A DNA stretch of 64,000 nt, taken from the NCBI RefSeq assembly GCF_010015445.1, contig NC_053119.1:7240550-7304549 (forward strand). The letters are read 5' to 3'. Below the pieces are notes generated by a model that saw only the letters and a program-made list of their open reading frames with translations, ran no database searches and was not told the DNA's origin. A program made the translations under genes and the position numbers. Every line of letters starts with the position of its first letter. Position 1 is the stretch's first letter. Shown here piece by piece: positions 22,901 through 33,020 of this stretch. This DNA comes from Perca fluviatilis (Eukaryota > Chordata > Actinopteri > Perciformes > Percidae).

Positions 22901-23274
22901 CGGTAGCTGAGTTGTTGGACACGATCTGAGTAACTAGCTGGCAACTGTAGGTGAGATGTGACCCCAGTAGCCGGCGGTAGTGCAACGCAGTGGATGCAAA
23001 CCGCCGTTAAGCTGTAGTTCCAACGAGACAACCTGTAGGGGGACCGAAGAGGGAGAAGTTACACAGTGTTACTTTAAAAAACAAAGAAGAAGAAGAAGAA
23101 GAAGAAGAAGAAGAAGAAGAAGAAAGTAAACAGAAGACATTCGGCAGTCGCGCTATCGTTACCTTTTATATATGTCAATGATCGTTACCTACGTGGCTCG
23201 GCATTGATTAATTGAGTTCATTTAAGGAGGTTAGTTCATCTGTAAAACGTGTGTATACGTGTGGTTAAACAACA
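19932..23274. other. Spacer between the zinc-finger copies
   Basis: 19950-20092 and about 21385-21870 match the region downstream of gene B (GAGGAGCCAC, TTCTGGATGAGGTTT, TAATGAAGTAGTACATCAAC). The block 20093-21384 is present only here; it includes a repeat-like stretch at 20130-20620. 22603-22635 is (GAG)n and 23087-23124 is (GAA)n. I see no gene. Confidence 0.55.
23087..23124. repeat. (GAA)n microsatellite
   Basis: About 12 GAA units just upstream of zinc-finger gene B. Confidence 0.97.
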
Positions 23275-23449
23275 ATGTCTTCAGTTGAGCATCTGAGAGA
23301 GTTTGTCAACGAGCGACTGACGGCTGCTGCTGAAGAAATATTCGGAGTTTTAAAAAATACTATCGTCGAGTACGAGGAAGAGATAACCCGTCAGCGCAGA
23401 CGGTTGGACGTCGTTTGGAAACCTGAAATAAAATTACACAGGATCAAAG
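23275..23449 (+). CDS. Zinc-finger gene B, coding exon 1
   Basis: 175 bp, donor ATCAAAG|GTGAGT, same phase and encoded residues as gene A. The following intron is only 169 bp against 696 bp in gene A, because B lacks the two insertions found there. Confidence 0.93.
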
Positions 23450-25027
23450 GTGAGTGTTTTCATACCACAAAACGGAGAGATTATATTCAGATAAAAGCCT
23501 GTGTGTGTGTGTGTGTGTGTTTAAATACAAACAACTGGTACTAATTTTCTTGCACGTCTGCATTTCTTTCTTTACCATCCCACTGGCATCATATTGCTTT
23601 TATTTTCTGTCTCTCCAGAGCTCCCACAGCAACATGTCTGTAAGGAGGAAGAGGAGGGTCCGATTCAGGAGAGGAGCTCCAGTCTGGACCAGGAGGAGCC
23701 AAAGCCTCCCCAGATGAAACAGGAACAGGAGGGACTCTGCACCAGTCAGGAGGGAGAGCAGCTCACACTGAAGCAGGAGACTGACGCCTCTATGTTGACT
23801 CCTACTCACAGTGAAGGTCAGACTCTGAACTGGGATCCTGATGACCCTCTCGGTGCAGCAGAGGAAGAGTCTGCAGCCAGCATGCCAGTTATAGCCTCTG
23901 TGGTGTCCGAAGCACACGGTGACCCACAGCTCCGCTCCCACAACTCTCAGGAAGCTGAGAAAATCCCAAATCAGAAAATCGCAACTCCGAAAGGAGGCGA
24001 GAGGAGAAGACGTGACAAAAGCAACAGTCCCACTATCAATGTCAACAACCCTAACTTGTTAAAGACTCGCCGTAATACTGACACAGGTAAAAAGTCTTTT
24101 AATTGTGACACATGTGGGAAAGGTTTTAAGTATAATTCGCTATTGCAGAGACACACGATGATCCACACGGATGAGAAGCCGTATTCTTGCCAAACGTGTG
24201 GGAAAGATTTCAGACATCCCAGTCACTTGTTGGCCCACGTGAGAACCCACACGGGTGAGAAGCTGTATTCCTGCAAAACATGTGGGAGAGCTTTTATATG
24301 TAGTAGTGTACTGAAAACCCACACGAGAATCCACACAGGCGAGAAGCCGTATTCTTGCAAAACGTGTAGAAAGGATTTCAGAACCAAAAGTCATTTGACA
24401 GTCCACATGAGAATCCACACAGGCGAGAAGCCGTATGCTTGCAGTACGTGTAGAAAGGATTTCCGATTCAAAAGTGATTTGACCGTCCACATGAGAATAC
24501 ACACGGGCGAGAGGCTGTTTACATGTGAGACATGTGGGAGAGCTTTCAAACGCGGTAATGCACTGAAAGTCCACACGAGAACCCACACAGGCGAGAAGCC
24601 GTACCCTTGCGAAACATGTGGGAAACATTTCAGAAGTAACGGGGATTTGACAGTCCACATGAGAACCCACACTGGCGAGAAGCCGTTCCCTTGCAAGACC
24701 TGCGGGAAAAGATTCATTACCATGTCGGACACGAACAGGCACATGAGAACCCACGCAGCGGTGACGGCCATTTCAATCAACACAAGTGAGGAGCCACGTG
24801 AATGCAGCTTTCCTCAAACGTCATACCTGACAAAACAATGCATAAACGGGACAAAGATTGTGGCCAGTCCCTCTCACCCCGGACACAAACTGGTTGAACC
24901 CGTCCCCCCTCTGGCAGGAGGCTGCACTCCATCAGGACCAAAACCTCTCGCCATAAAAACAGTTTCTTCCCCTCAGCAGTCAGCCTCACCAACAAGGCCC
25001 CGGACCCCCACTGACATTGAACCTTAG
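23275..25027 (+). CDS. C2H2 zinc-finger protein, tandem copy B (8 fingers, LINE-derived tail)
   Basis: Exons 23275-23449 and 23619-25027 (phase 1 join) give 527 residues. The N-terminal 58-residue module is identical to copy A and the acidic linker is nearly so. Eight C2H2 fingers follow from about residue 195 (first CDTCGKGFKYNSLLQRH; last CKTCGKRFITMSDTNRH). Finger 1 has a TDEK linker. Instead of copy A's short tail it has about 90 residues without fingers, starting AAVTAISINTSEEPREC. This tail matches the non-coding 3' sequence of copy A and then runs into a LINE fragment. The family role is nuclear DNA binding; targets are unknown. Confidence 0.92.
23619..25027 (+). CDS. Zinc-finger gene B, coding exon 2
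   Basis: Acceptor TTCTGTCTCTCCAG|AGCTCC. 1409 bp. Recognition residues (-1,2,3,6): YSLR, HSHA, CSVT, TSHV, FSDV, RNAV, SGDV, TSDR. The last two equal fingers 4 and 9 of gene A; the others differ. Confidence 0.93.
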
Positions 25028-25430
25028 ACCTACATCCTGTCCTCTGCACAGTCTATATATCTTATTCGCTGTTATATATATTGTTCTTAAGGTATATTAT
25101 TTCTTTTCTTGTTTGTCAAGCAATACTATTATGTTTACATTCTTTTCTTTTCATAGTCATAGTTAATATTTAATAATAAACTATTACACTGTCCAGTCCC
25201 TGCACTGTTCACTTTTGCACTACCACCATTGCACACACTCTACCATAGCACCTTATCATGGTCATTGCATCACATGGTCAGTCCATACCAGACCTTAAAT
25301 TGTTAACTCTGTAAATTTCTGTGAGTGATTTTTATGTATGTGAGATATATGTGTGTTATGTGTGTTTGTTGTGTTATGGTTGTCTAAGCTACTGGATGCC
25401 TAAAATTTCCCTCTGGGTGAATAAATAATA
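24857..25430 (+). mobile_element. 5'-truncated LINE 3' end, partly inside zinc-finger gene B
   Basis: Starts in the coding tail (IVASPSHPGHKL is LINE-like in the zinc-finger frame). After a C6 run near 24900 the LINE frame shifts by one, where PSGRRLHSIRTKTSRHKNSF and FFPSAVSL are readable, the typical C-terminus of an L2/Rex-type reverse transcriptase. The 3' UTR ends CTCTGGGTGAATAAATAATAATAAT. AATAAA at 25175-25180 could serve gene B. Confidence 0.85.
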
Positions 25431-25977
25431 ATAATAAATTGAATTTGTATAGTGCTTTTCAAGGACTCAAAGTTGCTTTACAGGGCAAGGTAGAAAACAA
25501 GACAAGATTCAGGCACAGATGAAAAGGGAGGGGGGCTTGGGGCTACGGATAGATGGGTCTTGAGGCAGGACTGGAAGATGGTGAGGGACTCAGAGGTGCG
25601 GATCTCTTGGGGGAGGGAGGTCCAGAGCATGGGAGCTGCCCTGGAGAAGGTTTTGCCCCCAAGACTGCTGAGGTTGGACTTGTGGATGCAGAGGAGACCT
25701 GCTGAGGTGAATCTGAGGGACTGTGAGGGTTGGTACGGGGAGAGGAGGTCAGTGAGGTATGAGGGGGCCAGATGGTGGAGGGCTTTGTAGGTGAGGACCA
25801 GGATTTTGTAGGTGATCCGGTGCGAGATAGGAAGCCAGTGGAGTTGTTTTAGGACTGGAGTGATGTGTTGCCAGGATTTGGTGCGGGTGATGAGGCAGGC
25901 GGCTGAGTTCTGGACCAGTTGGAGTCGTTTGATGTTGGTAGAGCTGATGCCGAGGAGAAGTGAGTTGCAGAATAAAG

Positions 25978-25980
<3 letters not shown>
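25425..25980 (-). mobile_element. LINE C-terminal fragment, minus strand
   Basis: The minus strand reads CNSLLLGISSTNIKRLQLVQ, then HITPVLKQLHWLPISHRITY, then LAPSYLTDLLSPYQPS and FSRAAPMLWTSLPQEIRTSE: the C-terminal domain of an L2/CR1-like non-LTR polyprotein, with the frame apparently open throughout. It ends in a CTTGAAAAGCACTATACAAA-type 3' UTR and an ATT-rich tail. It meets the previous LINE tail to tail. Confidence 0.88.

Positions 25981-26036
<56 letters not shown>
25977..26036. repeat. (TATC)n microsatellite
   Basis: About 14 TATC units following AATAAAG, as is common at LINE tails. Confidence 0.98.
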
Positions 26037-26810
26037 ATCCTTTTTGCACATCCCTCTACTTTTTTGGATATCCTGCACTAAACGTGCAGCCTTTTTTTCT
26101 TCTTCTTCTTAGTGTTAAATAGTTATACATATGTACAGTACAGGCCAAAAGTTTGGACACACCTTCTCATTCAATGCGTTTCCTTTTTATTTTCATGACT
26201 ATTTACATTGTAGATTCTCACTGAAGGCATCAAAACTATAAATGAACACATATGGAATTATGTACTTAACAAAAAAGTGTGAAATAACTGAAAACATGTC
26301 TTATATTTTAGATTTTTCAAAGTAGCCACCCTTTGCTTTTTTATTAATAAGGGACAAAATTCCACTAATTAACCCTGACAAGGCACACCTGTGAAGGTAA
26401 AACCATTTCAGGTGACTACCTCATGAAGCTCATTGAGAGAACACCAAGGGTTTGCAGAGTTATCAAAAAAAGCAAAGTGTGGCTACTTTGAAGAATCTAA
26501 AATATAAGACATGTTTTCAGTTATTTCACACTTTTTTCTTAAGTACATAATTCCATATGTGTTCATTCATAGTTTTGATGCCTTCAGTGAGAATCTACAA
26601 TGTAAATAGTCATGAAAATAAAGGAAACACATTGAATGAGAAGGTGTGTCCAAACTTTTGGCCTGTACTGTACATATGTGTCATTTATTTCTGTATTTAT
26701 TGTCTGTTTATTATATCTTGTTTTATGTATGCACCATCAACCAAAGCAAATTCCTAGTAGGTGCTATTTACCTGGCAAGAAATCTATTTCTGATTCAGAT
26801 TCTGAAACAA
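26037..26810 (+). mobile_element. LINE 3' UTR remnant split by a Tc1-type element
   Basis: 26037-26135 and 26671-26810 look like one 3' UTR. The right part has GCACCATCAACCAAAGCAAA, then TTCCTAGTAG and a tail of GATTCAGATTCTGA type, which I know from teleost Rex-like LINEs. The Tc1-type element at 26136-26670 separates the halves. Confidence 0.6.
26136..26670. mobile_element. Tc1/mariner-type fold-back element, copy 4
   Basis: Ends CAGTACAGG/CCTGTACTG with TA on each side. Removing it and one TA restores the 16-bp perfect palindrome ACATATGTACATATGT as target. 535 bp. Open frames inside it are chance readings of the arms. Confidence 0.88.
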
Positions 26811-27030
26811 TCATTCCTTCTGGATGAGGTTTTGCCCACTAAAATGATAATCGTAATAGCAACATATCTGCAACAATTTATAAATAATTTCCCATTAGGT
26901 CACAATATCTCATTGTAATGAAGTAGTGCATCAACAACAATTACATCAGGGTTTGTTAAATTAACCTAGTGTATATTGTCATGCACTGTGGTTGGTGATG
27001 TTGATAACTTTAATAATTGTGTGCAAAATC

Positions 27031-27500
27031 ATCTCGTAAGTACTCGTACTTGGTGGCCTCGTTATGTAAAAGATGCTATTAAATAGTGGTGTAGACTAAG
27101 CATGCAGTTTATTGGTGTAAGCCCGAAGACTGGATGCTAGAAAAATATAAATTGTTACATTGAAAGTAATATTTATGGTCATTAGATACCTAATTACCCA
27201 TTACCAATGATTCCAATTCAATCAGGATCCAAAGGAACAAAAAACATGAATGTATAAAAATTATTTTAAAATTAACGGTTTTGACCTTGTTGTGGGCGTG
27301 GCCTGTTGAGCCAGATGGCTCGTGCGGGGTTACAAAAGCTTGGCAGCAGGGCGGCGCCGCATTTATAATATTACCTGTGGTTGGCAAAGAAAAACACTTT
27401 CATATCGGATAACGTCACATTTAGTTAAAAGGTAAGTTTATACACAGCTTTTCATAAATTTATGTTTTTTTCCAGATTAATTTAGCTAATAAGGTGAGGT
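27031..27500. other. Spacer, no gene recognised
   Basis: AT-rich start, then a CpG-richer stretch (about 27290-27370). The duplication that includes zinc-finger gene B ends near 27030. Confidence 0.4.
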
Positions 27501-27508
27501 ACTCAAAC

Positions 27509-28071
27509 TAGAGCTCTAATCGCGCCTTAAAAGTACGGCCCGAAAAGGCCCGAGCCCGACAGAGTTCAGCCCGAGCCCGAAAAGTACATTTTGATTGACA
27601 GCTTTTTAAAAGCCCGAACCCGTTTACAGCCCGACTGTACAAAAGGCCGTCTATCTGCATCATTAGAGTGTCGGAGAATAGTGCGGACACGCGCTTCGCA
27701 CCGCGAGCGGGCACACGCAGCACTCGGCGGAAAGGGAGAGAAAGAAAAAAAGATACTGCGCCGCATGCACACAGCTCCTTTGTCTTTCGTAAAAAATGAG
27801 TAATGTATACATGTTTTAACATCATTTATTCATGACTAAAGGAGGCTATAGGCCACTTGGAAGTTGGAACAAAGAAACCGGCTAAGTCCTCCAGAGACCA
27901 GCCTCCGTTTCACCTCCTCAGGATCTATTTTCACGCTAATCGAAACGCATCAGCTGACCGCTCATTTACCGTGCAACCCAAAGCGCAAGCCCGAGCCCGG
28001 CCCGAGCCCGTGTAAAATAATAGAAATTAAGACCGAACCCATCGGGTCCCGTCGGGTCCCCTTCAGCTCTA
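27509..28071. mobile_element. hAT-type MITE, CCCGAGCCCG-rich
   Basis: Perfect 8-bp target duplication ACTCAAAC (27501-27508 and 28072-28079). The ends TAGAGCT and AGCTCTA are inverse. The ends are rich in CCCGAGCCCG words and their relatives. No transposase domain is recognised in the short frames inside. Confidence 0.82.
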
Positions 28072-28079
28072 ACTCAAAC

Positions 28080-28532
28080 AGAGGCTAGCTAGCTAGCTAA
28101 TTCAACAACGACACCTAACGTTAGTTAACGTCAACGGCCTCTGTTCTATCACTAGCTAGCTAAATTACTTTAACATTAGTTCCGTTAACACAAACGTTGA
28201 GTGAGGCATGAATGTATTAAGAGGTGAGAGGTCGCGTAGGCCAAATTTGAAAAGGATAACGTTTTTGTTGAAAAGGCTAACCTTATTTAAATTTCCCATA
28301 ACGTTAAGTTATAGCGTTAGCTTTGCAGGTGTTGTGCCGAAAAGACCCCCCTGTCGGAATTCGCCCCCTTACCTTTTTATTATTATTTTTTTACCTGAAC
28401 TAAAGTCACTCGTTTTGGTGTCTAAACCTAAAACTTTAGCCAACTGTCGTCGCCGCACGACATTCACCTTATTCCCTGTTCAAATGCGGTCAGAGCTGAC
28501 AGTTGTAACGTTACATTTCATTGTTGAATCTG
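28080..28532. other. Spacer rich in TAGCTAGC/AACGTTAG words
   Basis: No coding seen. The 173-codon open frame from 28208 has no recognisable domain and runs into the next transposon. Confidence 0.4.
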
Positions 28533-29567
28533 AGGCCCCGTCCACACGTACCAAAACGATCTTTTTTTTACCCGTCTTCCCTGGATTCGTTTCAAGAAAA
28601 ACGAATCCACTTGTAAATGACTCAATACGCTACTTCATATGCCAGGCCTATAGGCGGCGCTGTTTCTGCTACAGAAATTCACCAAAAAACGGAGAAGAAG
28701 AGCATAGTCACTTCCACTTCCCATCATAACATGACTAGCTAGATTATAATTTTCTCTTAATACATCCGTGGACTATTATAACTTTCACCACTGCTCATTT
28801 TATAAAGGCCGCAGCAAGAAAATGTGTCTTTGTTTACGTTGTATAATGTGCTGTTGGGTTGCTTTTTATTTTGCATGATTGCAGCGCGCTAGCAGCGAGC
28901 TAACGTTAGCGCGCTAACGTTCGCTAGCTCTAACATCAGCAGTCAAACAAACATCAATGATCCATGAATGATGTCTTTTTAATAATCTATACGTTTTTCT
29001 TGCAGTAGCCTTTCTACAATAAGCCGTGGTAAAAGTTACTATAATCCGTTCAGGGAGTTGATAAGCAGACAGATTAGCTAGCTAGTTGATAAGTTATCTA
29101 CTTCCACTTTATAAACAGATAGCCATAGCAGCTAACGTTAACGTTACTTCGCTGCTGGAGCGGTCAGCTACTTTAGCGATGTTTAACGTTGGCTACATAA
29201 CGTTAGCAATATATCTTGTGTAGAATCCAGAGGGAAGGGTCAGGGAGCAGAGTATTTAGATGAAGTGAGCTGGTTTGACCATGGAGATGGGACACGCTCG
29301 CTTAGCTTCACCGCAGATGTGTGCGTCAGCGGCCGTGGGAGAGGGTGTAAAAGAGGGGTGTGGCGATGACATCATCGATACGGATTCGTATTCACCATCC
29401 ATGCGAAGCCAAACGAGAGCCGTTTTCGGATTTTTTCACCCTGAGACCTGGTTTCAAAAAAGTGCGTTTTCAGGCAGTGCGTTTGCAGGATTCGTCTGGA
29501 CGGTCGGCCCAAACGATGCAAAACATGTGCGTTTGCACAAAAAAACGTTTCCGTGTGGACGGCCCCT
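28533..29567. mobile_element. DNA transposon with GGCCCCGTCCACACG ends
   Basis: Left AGGCCCCGTCCACACG, right CGTGTGGACGGCCCCT, inverse with one or two differences. About 1.03 kb. The ends resemble a well-known teleost hAT-like repeat. The interior is packed with GCTAACGTTAGC-like words. Confidence 0.7.
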
Positions 29568-29792
29568 GATATCCTTAACTTTTTTCCCCCGACAAAATCA
29601 TATGGGTGTAACTTAAAATGTCTTTGGTGAGGAGAGTCCTAGGAAATAGGAATAACAGTATAGCTAACACTTTAGATAGAAGGTGTTCCTTCACAAGTAA
29701 AACGCAGGAATGTGTGCAGTGTGTTGACTATGTATGTGACCATTGGGGGACTCCGTTGCCACTCTCACTACTAATATTCACATCACTGGCCA

Positions 29793-29794
<2 letters not shown>

Positions 29795-29847
<53 letters not shown>
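29795..29847. repeat. (CA)n microsatellite
   Basis: About 53 bp, uninterrupted. Confidence 0.99.
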
Positions 29848-29849
<2 letters not shown>

Positions 29850-30267
29850 TACAGACTGTTAAGTTGATCCCAGGTCAACTTGCCCATTGTTGACTGAAAC
29901 AATTTACCAAGAATGAATTTATCAAGCAAGTTGATCTCACAGACTTTAATCTCCTTTACGAGTAACTAATTTATTTGGACTATTCCAGTCTATGTCTTCA
30001 TCACCTTCAGTTGTAAAATGCAGTTAAGTGTACTGGATTAAAAACCTATAGAAATTTGTAGCAATGGTGCAGCATGAATCAGATCTCTAATGGACTGTTG
30101 AATGTGGGAAGGCGTGGCTATTCCCTCGCTAACCTGTCCAATGAAATACTTCTTTGGTAGAGTGAGGATTACAGTGTGGGGTCAAAGGCCACGCTAGCTT
30201 AGTGGGAAAACACTATCGTGCAAATGTGAAACAATGATATCACCCTGTTTGTACGTGTGTTCAGTTA

Positions 30268-30269
<2 letters not shown>

Positions 30270-30321
<52 letters not shown>
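30270..30321. repeat. (TG)n microsatellite
   Basis: About 52 bp, uninterrupted. Confidence 0.99.
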
Positions 30322-30323
<2 letters not shown>

Positions 30324-31322
30324 AACAATACAACGGTAATGAACAACAACAATGCAATCAGAGCGCCGAGAACAGGATACACACTTAGAGTTTGAGATTT
30401 GCTAGGGGTTTTCTTGGTGGTTACCTGTTGTTTTCTTAGTGGTTGCTAACACATGCTAGCTGGTTTCAATCTTTTTCTCTCAGTGGTTGCTATGGGATGC
30501 TAACTGGTTGCTAGGGTGTTTTTTGGTGGTTACTCTACTAGTTCTACACTCTGACCCCCTGTCTTCAGTTTTACATCTTCTCCTCAAGTCTGTTTTAATT
30601 AGATATAGTGTATTCCTCTCAGCAGGCGGCGCTGTTTGTTGCAGGTTTAGTAGTGTGTGTGTTGACCCATTCTGTGATAGAATTAGGTAATTTTCTGGTT
30701 TCACCGGTCCAGTGAGCAAGGCTAAACCTGTTTGATTTTATGCTGACCGGTTGGACTAGCATTTGTCTCTATGATGCCTTCTGGCAAATAAAAAGTAGCT
30801 GACATAAGCAACCAGTGACGACGCCGTCACAGCGCTAAATCCAACTTGTATTGCAATACAAGCAGTGTTGGGCGGTACTTGTTTAATTATGTAATAATTT
30901 TATTCAGTTTATGGTTTAACTACTTCTCAATAGAGTTGCTGTTTTCTGAATCAAAAAGCTTTTCAGTAGCTTAGCTTATTTATTGATCAAGTAGTACAGA
31001 AGGCGTCCACACAAGCTACATTTCTTGGAGCATTTGTGAATCTCAAGCACAGCGGAGGTTTCTGCTGCCGTCAGAAAGAAAACTGCTGAGGATTACTGAT
31101 GCCACAACCGTACACGGACCTGTATGTCGTGAACATGGATGGATCAAATGATATCTTCGATGTAGTAAACTACTTTTGCCAAATTTTCATGTTGCTGTAG
31201 CTTAGCTTGCTAGATTTATTTGGGGGCTGTTTGGCTTAATATTAAACCGGTTTGAAAGTGTTTGCACCGTCTTAAGCCTAGTCTGTGACCCTGTGTGTGT
31301 AGACCTGGTGTGTCTCTCTTAG
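30322..31322. other. Spacer, no gene recognised
   Basis: Mixed sequence with repeated GGTTGCTA-type phrases at 30420-30530. I see no splice-bounded coding or named repeat. Confidence 0.4.
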
Positions 31323-31617
31323 TAGGGCTGCACAATAAATATTTTTTTATTATATTTTTTTATCGTCATCGCAATATCAACTGGCGCAATAACCACATTG
31401 CTAAAGAGTTAGTCGAAAGAAATATCAGTAGAAAATTGCACTCTAAAATGTAGCTGTCACTCTTTTTTTAGTGGTGCCTTTTGTATTCAATGTTCAATTT
31501 GTATTCAATGTTCAATTTGTTAAAAAGATGTGAATAGAAAATTAAAGAATGTTTGAAATGATTTCCTTTCATTTTTTTGAATACTGAAAGAAGCACAAAT
31601 GCAGAACTGAATCCGCT

Positions 31618-32520
31618 TTAAATGTCCTGTGACATGGTGCTCTTTGGATGCTTTTATATAGACCTTAGTGGTCTCCTAATACTGTATCTGAAGTCTCTTT
31701 TATATAGACCTTAGTGGTCCCCTAATACTGTATCTGAAGTCTCTTTTATATAGACCTTAGTGGTCCCCTAATACTGTATCTGAAGTCTCTTTTATATAGA
31801 CCTTAGTGGTCCCTTAATACTGTATCTGAAGTCTCTTTATATAGACCTTAGTGGTCCCCTAATACTGTATCTGAAGTCTCTTTTATATAGACCTTAGTGG
31901 TCCCCTAATACTGTATCTGAAGTCTCTTTTATATAGACCTTAGTGGTCCCCTAATACTGTATCTGAAGTCTCTTTTATATAGACCTTAGTGGTCCCCTAA
32001 TACTGTATCTGAAGTCTCTTTTATATAGACCTTAGTGGTCCCCTAATACTGTATCTGAAGTCTCTTTCCCATAATTCAGCCTTTGTGCAGAATTCCAGCC
32101 ACTATAGCTAGTCCCACAATGAGCTTTCCTTAGTATGTGCCATTTCTGTGTCTGTAGCTATTGAGGAGGAGAGAGGGGGTGGGAGGTGTGTGTGTGTGGG
32201 GGGGTGTGGCCTTGACCAACTTCCACTTTGCTCGTTTGAAAGCCATGATGTCTCTCTCTCTCTCATGGGTGGGCCAAATTCTCTGGGAGGGCAAAGCAGA
32301 GAAAGGGGAGGTAACCTTGCTCCTTATGACCTCATAAGGAGAAGATTCCAGATTGTCCCATCTGAGCTTTCATTTTCTCAAAGGCAGAGCAGGATACACA
32401 GGGCTCGGTTTACACCTATCACCATTTCTAGCCACTGGGGGACCATAGGCAGGCTGGGGGAACTCATAGTAATGTTAAAAAACCTCATAAAGTGACATTT
32501 TCACGCCATGGGACCTTTAA
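31618..32520. mobile_element. TTAA-flanked DNA element with 46-bp minisatellite, copy 1
   Basis: TTAA at 31618-31621 and 32517-32520. Ends related to AGGTCCCATGRCATG on the left and its inverse (GCCATGGGACCT) on the right. Contains about nine 46-bp units. It shares its whole layout with the element at 46711-47656. No transposase. Confidence 0.8.
31651..32068. repeat. 46-bp minisatellite, about 9 units
   Basis: Unit contains TATATAGACCTTAGTGGTCC and CTAATACTGTATCTGAAG, repeated every 46 bp with few differences. Confidence 0.95.
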
Positions 32521-32679
32521 TATCTTATCGCAAATAATATCGTTATCGCAATATTCAATGTTTCCACATATTTTTGTCATATCGTCCAGCCCTATCTCTT
32601 AGCAGGAGGAGCTGCAGCAAGTTAAGGTGTGTGTGTGTGTGTGTGTGTGAGTGACATGGTGTGTTCTGCTCAGCAGGAG

Positions 32680-33020
32680 GAGCTGCAGCAGTCTCTCTCT
32701 GGCGCTCACCGAAGCTACAGATTGTCTAATTAGATTAAGCGAGGCTTTCCTCAGATAATCATTTAGCCAGCTCCTGTTTTTTTCCTCCGATGGAGCGCTG
32801 CTTGTGGCTGTGAGCTCGCTGAAGGTCAAACTGATTTTCTGAACAACAGGCCAGTTTTGGGAGTAAATTGTGGTCTTGTAGCAGGTCTGCCGGCTGAGGA
32901 GCTGTGGTCGGGTTATGGGCTGTTTCTGGAGCTGTGAGTGTGACACTGCTCAGAGTAATCGGACGGCCACTAATCCCTGCTGCTGCTAACAGGAGACAAT
33001 GGGGGAAGTTTCTGTAAGTA
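32680..33020 (+). promoter_or_regulatory. Non-repetitive block, possible non-coding exon or conserved element
   Basis: Unlike its surroundings, this stretch shows no transposon ends. It holds a homeodomain-like TAATTAGATTAAG and finishes GGGGGAAGTTTCT|GTAAGTAAAG, a strong donor-like site at 33013. Its place 4.7 kb before the coding start of atp2b would suit an untranslated first exon or an enhancer. This is inference only. Confidence 0.25.

Larger units (their letters stand above)
31323..32594. mobile_element. MITE with TAGGGCTGCAC ends, split by a nested element
   Basis: Left TAGGGCTGCACAATA, right CGTCCAGCCCTA. The parts outside 31618-32520 total about 370 bp, similar in size to its relatives at 12812 and 49744. 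The TTAA-flanked element is nested inside. Confidence 0.65.

Noticed and set aside
26557..26918. Overlapping 60-90 codon frames (also 4130-4342)
   Set aside because: They read through the arms of the Tc1-type fold-back element.
27508..27825. 105-codon minus-strand frame and its antisense partner
   Set aside because: Lies inside the hAT-type MITE with the 8-bp target duplication; no transposase domain.
28208..28729. 173-codon open frame on the plus strand
   Set aside because: No domain recognised; it crosses the edge of a DNA transposon and has low-complexity, unspliced character.
32148..32495. 115-codon frame (and its twin at 47301-47501)
   Set aside because: Both fall in the two copies of the same TTAA-flanked element and differ by frameshifts, so no coding constraint is evident.
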